64,000 bases of DNA from Bacteroides mediterraneensis (GTDB lineage Bacteria > Bacteroidota > Bacteroidia > Bacteroidales > Bacteroidaceae): assembly GCF_025993685.1 (NCBI RefSeq), contig NZ_DAJPEN010000001.1:1550001-1614000 (forward strand), given 5' to 3'. The first letter of the stretch is position 1, and every line of letters begins with the position of its first letter. The position numbers were made by a program, and so were the translations under genes. The notes beneath the pieces are model-generated. The model had not been told where the DNA came from, ran no database searches, and saw nothing but the letters and a program-made list of their open reading frames with translations. Below are positions 54,120-60,779 of this stretch, in pieces.

Positions 54120-55271
54120 CTGGAGCTGATCCTGTGCCCCACCTTTCCAGGCATCCATGAAAGGTGAAAGGTAGTTCTCCAGTTCCGGATAGGAAGTCAA
54201 TATGGTAAACAAATCAGAGTAAGGTTTGTTCAACAGTTCCACGGCATGAGGGAAGCTGCAATAGATACCATTTTTGTATATTTTCAAATACCAGATTATA
54301 GCTGCCAACAGGATAATCGGAGACTCTACAAAGAAGTCCCCTTGTTTTTCGATCCAGGTCTTATTCAAATTTAACATGATGGTATAGCTTGCTTCGTATG
54401 CATCAGATATGTCTGTCATGAACTCCGGATTGATGGGATTGCAGCGGTGTGAGCGGTGTGGATCATCAAAATTGATGACGTAAAAATGCGGCTTTACCTT
54501 GTATTTGTCCATATTGTGCAATAAGGTATTGTAGGCAATGGTAGAAAGATCATCGAATTTATAATCATATATATAGGTACTAAAACCTTTGGAAATCATC
54601 TGTTTGATGTAGTTGTTCACCACTGCGTATGATTTACCGGAACCCGGTGTTCCCAATACGATGGTCGCACGGAAAGGATTGACCACGTTGATCCATCCGT
54701 CGTTGAGTTTGCCGCCATACTGGAATCTGGTTGGCAGATTGACAGAATATTCATTCTCCATCAGCCTTGTCTCCTGCATGAAGGATTCATTTTCCATATT
54801 GAACACATCCTCCATCAGGTTATGCCTGTAAAGCCTGCTGATCCACAGTCCCGCCATGAGCAGGCATAGATAACCGGCAGCGAGTGTCACCACATATAGA
54901 GCAGTAATCGCTTCGTGCGGAAAAGGCAGGTCAAGCAGCCACCAGTTCATGAAAAATAGAACCGCCCCGGCAGTAAGTACCGCCCATATACGCTGCCAGG
55001 TTATTTTCTCACCCTTGACTCCGATAGTACCCATACAGGATATGGCCAGCAGAAGAACTGCCATCAGTTTTGTCCAAAGGATACAGCCGAATATACCGGT
55101 TGTCCTGTCAAAGTTCATCAGTATCCGGTCTATGACATCCAGATTCAGATGCCAGGCACTCATACTGGGATAGCAGTACACATAAACGTGGACTACCAGA
55201 ATAAAAATACTGACAGCCCTGCCGAATTCCATAATCTTGGCAAGGGCTCTCAAATCGTCTTCCTGTTGCAT
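54120..55271 (-). CDS. mobC: MobC/TraG-type coupling protein, exon 1
   Basis: This is the N-terminal 384 residues of the type IV coupling protein (VirD4/TraD class), which docks the relaxase-DNA complex to the mating channel and hydrolyses ATP. Four membrane segments occupy about residues 15-150, followed by Walker A LGTPGSGKSYAVV at about 206-213 and the start of the nucleotide-binding domain. The group II intron interrupts after DQLQ (last exon base 54120), between Walker A and Walker B. Without splicing only a dead fragment with three foreign residues (VRP) before a stop would be made. It starts 63 bp after the relaxase gene. Confidence 0.9.
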
Positions 55272-55333
55272 AATGATGTAGATGATTGTGGGGGAATCCG
55301 TTGTTCCCCCTGTTATTGACTCATTTTGATTGA

Positions 55334-56596
55334 TCAGATACCGCGTGATTTGCGCTTCTGCGGTTTCTTTTTCCGTTTCATGCGGCGACGGAACGCTTCT
55401 TCCTCGTAATCGACTGCCGGATTTGCCTCAAAGGAGAAGATGCCTGCCGCCTGTTCAAGCGCACTGTTTTCTTCCATACGGTGACCGTACTGTTTCCAAA
55501 GTTCCTCCGGACCGGACTGTTGTCTGTCCTGCCAGGGTATTCCTTCCCACCAGTTGACAAGGCCGTTGAATACGTTGGCGGAAAACTCCTTTCCCATACG
55601 TGAACCGTTGAACGCCTCACGCCGTTCATGGTCTATGAATGTGACGCCATAGATACGTCCGGTATCGTTCCTTCGGAATACCACATCAATGTGCTCCTGT
55701 TTCAGCAGTTCCCTGAATTCCTGTTCCGATTTTGCGTTACGTATGGCCCATACTACCTTGCCGGATATGACCGGCGACCATCTGCCTTCCTTGAAGTCCT
55801 GTGTATGCCGTAACATACATTCGGACAGTCCCGTATTTCCGAAACGCTTGCCGAACCTTACACTTTTTATTGGAGGGCTGACCACTTTCCCACTATCATC
55901 TGTAGCCGAATAGATGATACCCGTATAGGGTGTTCCCATGTAATCGCCCCGAACCTGTCGGGCTTCAATGTTCAGTGTGGAAAGCAGTGCGGAATACTCT
56001 CCGAAATTCTGGAAACGGTAGCTCTCCAGTACGGCCTTCAGTGTGTTTCCTATCTGGTGGCGTATATCCCCCTGTGAGGCATCCACCTTTTTCAGTTCCG
56101 CTTTCGGATTCCGTCTTTCCGTATCCGCACTGTTACGCAGTCCGAATTCCTGTTCCAGTTCCCGGCAGGCTATCATGGAACGGCGGTGTTCATAGGAGTC
56201 ATTGATTTTCCTTCCTTCATCGTCAATGCATACACTTACGATATGTACGTGCGTGTTGCAGGTATCGCCATGTCTGTACACGATGAACGGCTGGTCACCA
56301 TATCCCATTTTCTGCATGTATTTCTCTGCCAGTTCCGCCAGCCTGTCATTGTCCAGCCTGTCTTCCGGTGCCGGACTGAGGGCGATATGCAGGACCGGCT
56401 TGTCCGTCCTCCTATTTGCCGTCATATGGTTCTCAAATGAAAGGAGAGCCAAACGCATGTCCTCGCTCGGCAATCCCGGGCGGTCGGAAATCATCCGGTG
56501 TCCGGACAGGATTTCCGCCGTCCCTTGAAATACCTTTTCATGGTTATAGGACAGTGCTCCGTAAAGGCTTGCCCCGTGACTTATCTTTGCAACCAT
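55334..56596 (-). CDS. mobB: MobB relaxase (MOBP-like)
   Basis: This 420-residue conjugative relaxase nicks the transferred strand at oriT and stays covalently attached to its 5' end. The N-terminus MVAKISHGASLYGALSYNHEKV carries the first motif with a candidate catalytic Tyr17. The metal-binding motif III RHGDTCNTHVHIVSVCIDDEG (three histidines) lies near 115. The C-terminal half is charged. The start overlaps the end of mobA by 16 bp, so MobA and MobB are co-translated. Confidence 0.92.
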   Translation of the reverse strand: MVAKISHGASLYGALSYNHEKVFQGTAEILSGHRMISDRPGLPSEDMRLALLSFENHMTANRRTDKPVLHIALSPAPEDRLDNDRLAELAEKYMQKMGYGDQPFIVYRHGDTCNTHVHIVSVCIDDEGRKINDSYEHRRSMIACRELEQEFGLRNSADTERRNPKAELKKVDASQGDIRHQIGNTLKAVLESYRFQNFGEYSALLSTLNIEARQVRGDYMGTPYTGIIYSATDDSGKVVSPPIKSVRFGKRFGNTGLSECMLRHTQDFKEGRWSPVISGKVVWAIRNAKSEQEFRELLKQEHIDVVFRRNDTGRIYGVTFIDHERREAFNGSRMGKEFSANVFNGLVNWWEGIPWQDRQQSGPEELWKQYGHRMEENSALEQAAGIFSFEANPAVDYEEEAFRRRMKRKKKPQKRKSRGI

Positions 56597-57003
56597 TTCT
56601 GTTCATATTCTTTGGTTAATGCCATAATCTGCTTGTTGAGCAGTATCAGTTCCAGGGTAGCCTTTTCAAGTTTGTAAAGCAGGGACATCGCCCTTTTGTC
56701 CCCGAAGTTTTTCTGTACGGCCCTTACGACCTGATTGTAATTGTTGCCTATTGCCTGGAATTGTCTGTAAAATTCCCCGAGCCGGATGTAATAGTCCATG
56801 GAAACCTTGTCCACCTTGATTACCTTCAGTTGTTCTGAAAAGATTGATTTCTTGATAAAGATTGTCCTGTCCCTTGCTCCGGATTCCAGAAACAGTTTCT
56901 CGAATTTCCCTTTCTCCTGTGCGTTCAAGCGGAAACTGTACTTGTAGTCCGCCGGATCAGTCTTCGTTCTTTTGCCTGTCCTTCTTGCCTGTTTTTTCTC
57001 CAT
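56581..57003 (-). CDS. mobA: MobA relaxosome accessory protein
   Basis: This is a small relaxosome protein of 140 residues starting at MEKKQARRTGKRTKTDPADY (57003). The basic N-terminus is followed by FRLNAQEKGKFEKLFLESGARDRTIFIKKSIF, a MobC/BmgB-type ribbon-helix-helix-like DNA-binding region, and a C-terminal helical part. It probably binds oriT and helps the relaxase MobB encoded immediately downstream. The frame is open back to 57087, but that part reads through the palindromic leader and is not convincing. It is the first gene of the mobA-mobB-mobC operon. Confidence 0.85.
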   Translation of the reverse strand: MEKKQARRTGKRTKTDPADYKYSFRLNAQEKGKFEKLFLESGARDRTIFIKKSIFSEQLKVIKVDKVSMDYYIRLGEFYRQFQAIGNNYNQVVRAVQKNFGDKRAMSLLYKLEKATLELILLNKQIMALTKEYEQKWLQR

Positions 57004-57083
57004 GCTTTTCTGTTTTTGGGTTATATTGCTTTCTCCGTCAGATTTTCCGACTTTGAAGGAAAATCCCCCGACCGTGAGGGAGG

Positions 57084-57157
57084 GCAAGTTGGTCTTTGTC
57101 GGACAGAATACTTTCTGTCGGACAAAGACACAACTTGCTCTGTTCGTTTGAACAGAG
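57084..57157. other. Nested palindromes, putative oriT
   Basis: A near-perfect 55-bp palindrome (57084-57138) has arms GCAAGTT-g-GTCTTTGTC-g-GACAGAA around TACT. An adjacent hairpin CTCTGTTC-GTTT-GAACAGAG (57138-57157) follows. Both lie in the GC-rich leader directly upstream of mobA. Relaxosome genes usually sit next to their oriT, so this is the best candidate; no nic-site consensus was recognised. Confidence 0.55.
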
Positions 57158-57247
57158 AATCCACCTCCGGCGGATTGCTGCGCGACGTGAGCGGCGTGCT
57201 GCTGTCCGTCGGAAGATGTTCCAAGCCGTTCATCGGTTCTGACTTTG

Positions 57248-57278
57248 CAAAATTATGACCGTGTAAACAGTTGTGAAA
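57248..57278 (-). promoter_or_regulatory. Candidate promoter of the mobABC operon
   Basis: On the minus strand TAATTTTG (57248-57255) fits the -7 consensus, with TTTC about 20 bp upstream as a weak -33 element. Transcription from here would run through the palindromes before reaching mobA. Confidence 0.45.
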
Positions 57279-57290
57279 TAGCGGATTGTA

Positions 57291-57330
57291 TGACATATAA
57301 TGACGCCTGATGACATCTGATGTCATGGTA
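57291..57330 (+). promoter_or_regulatory. 10-bp direct-repeat array between mob and tra operons
   Basis: Four consecutive 10-bp units are TGACATATAA, TGACGCCTGA, TGACATCTGA and TGTCATGGTA. The array has the same period and core as those at 34336-34374 and 60041-60080. It lies between the divergent mobA and traA promoter candidates. Confidence 0.7.
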
Positions 57331-57364
57331 TTGGTTACATATTACCTGTATGCTTGAAAGACCT

Positions 57365-57372
57365 TATTTTTG
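57365..57372 (+). promoter_or_regulatory. Candidate -7 box for the traABCD transcript
   Basis: TATTTTTG fits TANNTTTG and lies 34 bp after the 10-bp repeat array. No good -33 element is visible, which would fit an activator-dependent promoter. The resulting leader would contain the whole 40-bp repeat array. Confidence 0.4.
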
Positions 57373-57392
57373 ACGCGATTTAAGCGTGCAAT

Positions 57393-57707
57393 ATTGCAAT
57401 AACATAATGACATAATAACATAACAACATGGTATTGCAATAATATAAGGACATAATAACATAATAACATGGCAACATAGTATTACAATAACATAAGGACA
57501 TAATAACATGGCAATATAGCATTGCAATAACATAAGGATATAATAACGTAACAACATAGTATTGCAATAACATAATGACATAATAACATGGCAACATAAT
57601 ATTGCAATAACATAAGGACATAATAACACGGCAACATAATATTGTAATAATATAAGGACATAATAACATGGCAATATAGTATCACAATAGCGTAATGCCA
57701 TTATAAG
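57393..57707. repeat. Tandem array of about eight 40-bp repeats
   Basis: Seven full units and a partial eighth begin at 57393, 57433, 57481, 57521, 57561, 57601, 57641 and 57681; all are 40 bp except the second, which is 48 bp. The unit begins ATTGCAATAACATAAGGACA and varies at a few positions. There are no spacers between units. The minus strand is open in several overlapping frames only because the unit lacks stop codons there. The array ends about 45 bp before the ParA-like gene. Confidence 0.9.
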
Positions 57708-57751
57708 ATTAGTGAAAGAAAAAGTGAATATTAACCCCAAAAACAAAAGGT

Positions 57752-58504
57752 ATGAACAAACGTCCGATTCTTGTCGCCTTCAGCAATCAGAAAGGCGGTG
57801 TGGGCAAGTCCACGGTAACAGCGGTTCTTGCCAGTTATTTTAATTATGTAAAAGGTCTGAAAGTTGCTGTCGTTGACTGTGACTATCCACAGTTCAGTCT
57901 GGAAAAACTAAGGGGAAGGGATTTGAAGAACCTTGAGAAAAGCGAGTATCACCAGCGACTTTTCTGCCGTCAGTTTGAAGACGGTTCCCGTAAGGCCTAT
58001 CCGATCGTCACTTCCACGCCGGAGGCAGCCGCAGAGATTCCCGGCAAACTGGAAGGCGACTATGACCTGATATTCTTCGATCTTCCCGGAACGGTGAACT
58101 CCCGTGGTGTATTCGAGTCCGTCATGAACATGGATTTTATCTTTACTCCCATTGTAAAGGACCGTATGGTCATGCAGAGCAGCCTTTCCTTTGTATCGAC
58201 CGTTCAGGATTTTATCGGACAGCATCCGGAAGCTCCCCTGAAGGACATACGTTTATTCTGGAACCGTATGGACAGCCGTACTTCCAAGGAACTGTATGTA
58301 ATGTATAATGCAATAGTGCTCCGTATGGGGTTGAAGGTCTTTGAAACCGTACTTCCGGATCTTGAACGCTTCAACAAGGAAATGACACCCTCTTCCAGAC
58401 AGCATTTCCGCTGCACCCTTCTCCCTCCTTCCGAATCACTACTGAAAGACAGCCGTCTTGAGGCGTTTGCCCAGGAGATGGAACGTATCATATTTCCGGG
58501 ATAA
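57752..58504 (+). CDS. traA: TraA, ParA-family ATPase
   Basis: This 250-residue ParA/Soj-like ATPase carries the deviant Walker A motif FSNQKGGVGKST at about 10-21, VAVVDCDYPQ as Walker A' and LIFFDLPGTVNSRG as Walker B. It matches TraA, the first gene of CTnDOT-type tra operons, which resembles partition ATPases. ParA proteins act with a DNA-bound partner at centromere-like repeats; the 40-bp array immediately upstream is a possible site, with no evidence beyond position. It begins the traA-traB-traC-traD unit. Confidence 0.9.
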   Translation: MNKRPILVAFSNQKGGVGKSTVTAVLASYFNYVKGLKVAVVDCDYPQFSLEKLRGRDLKNLEKSEYHQRLFCRQFEDGSRKAYPIVTSTPEAAAEIPGKLEGDYDLIFFDLPGTVNSRGVFESVMNMDFIFTPIVKDRMVMQSSLSFVSTVQDFIGQHPEAPLKDIRLFWNRMDSRTSKELYVMYNAIVLRMGLKVFETVLPDLERFNKEMTPSSRQHFRCTLLPPSESLLKDSRLEAFAQEMERIIFPG

Positions 58505-58509
58505 GAACT

Positions 58510-58947
58510 ATGGCAAAGAAAAGAGAGATATTCAAGGTGGATGAGGATGCCTTGAAGGACATGATGGCCAGTGAATCCATTTCCTGCGGTAAATCTGGAA
58601 CTGATGTCGGTGAGAATGTTCTTCCTGTCACAGAAAAGGAAAAAAATGTGCCGGAAGTAAAGACACAGGGACAGGAAAAGTCCCGCAAAACGATACGCGC
58701 CGATCCCGGACTGGAAGAGAAGGTGGAAATGTACAAGGAACTGTTTCTGGACAGAAAGAAGTCCGTACACAGAAAGCAGACCTATATCAGCTATGACATG
58801 TATTGCAGGCTGGCCCGTATCCTTCCCCTTCTGAGTGATGACATGAGTGTGCCCGCTTTTTTGGATAATGTGCTGGCACACCATCTTGAGACTTACAGTG
58901 AAGAGCTTGGCGAGCTGTTTCGCCGAAAAACCCCAAAAACATTCTGA
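58510..58947 (+). CDS. traB: TraB, DUF3408-family protein
   Basis: This 145-residue protein has a charged, probably disordered N-terminal half. The C-terminal DUF3408 domain (about 75-140, SVHRKQTYISYDMYCRLARILPLLSD) resembles a ribbon-helix-helix fold. It follows traA by 5 bp and would be a natural DNA-binding partner for the ParA-like TraA (inference). Its C-terminal half is similar in pattern to that of TraC. Confidence 0.78.
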   Translation: MAKKREIFKVDEDALKDMMASESISCGKSGTDVGENVLPVTEKEKNVPEVKTQGQEKSRKTIRADPGLEEKVEMYKELFLDRKKSVHRKQTYISYDMYCRLARILPLLSDDMSVPAFLDNVLAHHLETYSEELGELFRRKTPKTF

Positions 58948-58964
58948 AAATGATGTGAATTGTA

Positions 58965-59324
58965 TTGACTGTTGCCGTATTGGTTTGCGGTCTGCTGTTA
59001 TGTTGCGTTTATGTACTGTCCAATAAGATTTGTTCACTGAAAAGACAGGTCAGAGATTTGAATGAGAAAATAGGAATAGCGAACTGCTTTCCCGAATATA
59101 GCCGTGTCTATCTGAACGATGCTCCAGTCGGGAAAGGACGTCAGATTCGTATTCGTTGCGGTTTGTACAACAAGGCAAGCCGCCTTATTCCGTTTATGGC
59201 TCCCGGCATGAGTGTTTCAGTCTATGTGAGCAATATCGTGGAGGAACACTTGAAACGCCACGGAGAATTGCTGAAGAATGAACTTGAATGTTTTCTCTAT
59301 AAGGATTCTTTATGGAAGAGCTGA
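58965..59324 (+). CDS. traC: TraC, membrane-anchored DUF3408 protein
   Basis: This 119-residue protein starts at TTG 58965, because no ATG or GTG is available in frame after the stop at 58956. One TM segment (about 2-19) is followed by a DUF3408-like domain (NKASRLIPFMAPGMSVSVYVSNIVEEHLKRH). The N-terminal membrane anchor distinguishes it from TraB. It overlaps the traD start by 13 bp. Confidence 0.7.
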   Translation: MTVAVLVCGLLLCCVYVLSNKICSLKRQVRDLNEKIGIANCFPEYSRVYLNDAPVGKGRQIRIRCGLYNKASRLIPFMAPGMSVSVYVSNIVEEHLKRHGELLKNELECFLYKDSLWKS

Positions 59325-59971
59325 TATACTTCTGTGTACGGATTGTCTGTATAGGCTATTTGCTGTACAGCGTGTATGGCTGGAGAAGGCGTATCGAAAC
59401 TGTTTGTACCCTGCTTTATGGGAAACCTTGCGTGAAGAAGGAAAAGAAAGAAACTGTCGTAACGGAATCTGCGGTTTCAGATACAGAAGTGATGGGAAGT
59501 ACCCGTTATGTCTATCTGGACGAGAATGCCGGAAAGACTGCCGCTCCCTTCATGAGCCAGCCACTTGAAAGGAATTTTATCGGTGAGGAGGAAGATGTGC
59601 AGCAAGAAGATGTGGAATGCAACCTTCAGCTGGATAAGATGAAACTCCTGCAGGAAGTCCAGGAAGACCTTGATGCGGAGTCTCCCGAAGTGGAATCCGT
59701 ATCACCTGTTCTGTCCAGCAGGGACATGGAAGTACTCGGCGAATATCTGACACATCAGGATGAAGCCGACCATGAGAAGGCCATGCAGGCAGCTCGTGTC
59801 CTGTTCTCCATCAGGCAGACCAACCTGATTGACGTGTTCCTTTCCAATATGGAGAATTCCGCGATTGTAGAGGAACTGATAGACAGGTATCTTGACGAGG
59901 ACGGCAATCCCAAACCGCTTAAAGTAAAGGATGGGAATGAACCGTCTGACAAGTGGCGGAAATATATCTGA
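59312..59971 (+). CDS. traD: TraD, conjugative transfer protein of unknown function
   Basis: This 219-residue protein has an N-terminal hydrophobic segment (ELIYFCVRIVCIGYLLYSVYGW) followed by an acidic, largely helical soluble part and a conserved-looking C-terminal segment (VLFSIRQTNLIDVFLSNMENS). Its place matches traD of CTnDOT-type operons. The start overlaps traC, and a strong terminator follows, so it is the last gene of the first tra transcript. No activity is known. Confidence 0.72.
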   Translation: MEELIYFCVRIVCIGYLLYSVYGWRRRIETVCTLLYGKPCVKKEKKETVVTESAVSDTEVMGSTRYVYLDENAGKTAAPFMSQPLERNFIGEEEDVQQEDVECNLQLDKMKLLQEVQEDLDAESPEVESVSPVLSSRDMEVLGEYLTHQDEADHEKAMQAARVLFSIRQTNLIDVFLSNMENSAIVEELIDRYLDEDGNPKPLKVKDGNEPSDKWRKYI

Positions 59972-59986
59972 CACCGATATATTCAG

Positions 59987-60019
59987 GCATCCCGGAAATC
60001 TTTTCGGGATGCTTTTTTT
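59987..60019 (+). terminator. Intrinsic terminator after traD
   Basis: GCATCCCGGAAA-TCTT-TTCGGGATGC followed by seven T residues, 15 bp after the traD stop. It separates traABCD from the traE operon. Confidence 0.88.
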
Positions 60020-60040
60020 ATGTCTGTAAGGCTTCCTGAA

Positions 60041-60080
60041 TGACATCTGATGACATCTGGTGACACCTGATGACGGTGTT
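60041..60080 (+). promoter_or_regulatory. 10-bp direct-repeat array upstream of traE
   Basis: Contiguous 10-bp units are TGACATCTGA, TGACATCTGG, TGACACCTGA and TGACGGTGTT. They share period and core with the arrays at 34.3 and 57.3 kb and end next to the candidate -33 element of the traE promoter. Confidence 0.72.
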
Positions 60081-60111
60081 GTATCACAGCGGTTTAAGCC
60101 TTATATATTTG
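60079..60111 (+). promoter_or_regulatory. Candidate promoter of the traE operon
   Basis: TATATTTG (60104-60111) fits the -7 box. The -33 element is only TTG (60079-60081) at a spacing of 22 bp, suggesting dependence on an activator bound at the adjacent repeats. The traE ATG lies 44 bp downstream. Confidence 0.6.
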
Positions 60112-60155
60112 CAGTCGAATTCAAAATTTATGTCAAACCCCAAAATGATTCGACA

Positions 60156-60452
60156 ATGAAGAGAAGAATCCTATTTTCAGTATTGTGTGTGCTGGCAGCG
60201 GCAGGTGCCTTCGCACAGGGACAGGGTCTTGCCGGTATCAATGAGGCTACCAGCCTTATGACTTCGTATTTTGATCCGGCCACCAAATTGTGTTATGCCA
60301 TCGGAGCGGTACTCGGTCTGGTCGGCGGTATCAAGACGTATGGAAAGTTCAGCAGCGGTGATCCGGATACGTCCAAGACTGCGGCAAGCTGGTTCTTCGC
60401 CTGCATCTTCCTGATTGTGGCCGCCACCATTCTCCGTTCCTTCTTCCTGTAA
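60156..60452 (+). CDS. traE: TraE, DUF4134 (VirB2-like) protein
   Basis: A 98-residue protein starting at MKRRILFSVLCVLAAAGAFA (60156), with a cleavable signal peptide and two further hydrophobic helices (LCYAIGAVLGLVGGI and WFFACIFLIVAATILRSFFL). This is the DUF4134/TraE pattern and resembles a VirB2-type pilin or channel component. It is the first gene of the second tra operon. Confidence 0.88.
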   Translation: MKRRILFSVLCVLAAAGAFAQGQGLAGINEATSLMTSYFDPATKLCYAIGAVLGLVGGIKTYGKFSSGDPDTSKTAASWFFACIFLIVAATILRSFFL

Positions 60453-60455
60453 GCC

Positions 60456-60779
60456 ATGGATTACCGTATCAACAAAGGAGCAGGCCGTCCGATTGAGTTC
60501 AAGGGCTTGAAATCACAGTACCTGTTCTTTTTTGCCGGAGGTCTTGTATCGGTCTTTCTTGCGGTGGTTGTCCTGTATATGGCCGGTGTCAGCCAGCTGC
60601 TATGCCTGTCTTTCGGAGCAGTATCCGGTTCTCTGGCCGTATGGCTGACCTTCCGCATGAATGCCCGCTACGGTGAGCACGGGCTGATGAAGATGCTGGC
60701 CGAAAAACGCCATCCGCGCTATCTGTCAGCCCGTCTCAGAATATTCAGAGCATTAACCAAAAAGAAGAGAAAGAAATGA
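60456..60779 (+). CDS. traF: TraF, DUF4133 (VirB3-like) protein
   Basis: A 107-residue inner-membrane protein with two TM segments (about 24-42 and 48-67), followed by a basic tail ending TKKKRKK. The opening YRINKGAGRPIEFKGLKSQYLFFF is typical of DUF4133. It stands between the VirB2-like TraE and the VirB4-like TraG, the position of VirB3. It overlaps traG by 4 bp. Confidence 0.88.
   Translation: MDYRINKGAGRPIEFKGLKSQYLFFFAGGLVSVFLAVVVLYMAGVSQLLCLSFGAVSGSLAVWLTFRMNARYGEHGLMKMLAEKRHPRYLSARLRIFRALTKKKRKK

Noticed and set aside
57003..57087. Longer MobA starting at 57087
   Set aside because: The added residues come from the GC-rich palindromic leader; MEKKQARRTGKRTK at 57003 is the family-like start.
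57393..57707. CRISPR array
   Set aside because: The repeats are contiguous 40-bp units with no unique spacers between them, and no cas genes are nearby.
57342..57746. Open reading frames on the minus strand across the 40-bp repeats (for example with MLLQYYVAVLLC-like sequence)
   Set aside because: They arise in several frames at once because the repeated unit has no stop codons on that strand; the composition is not protein-like and no start signal fits.
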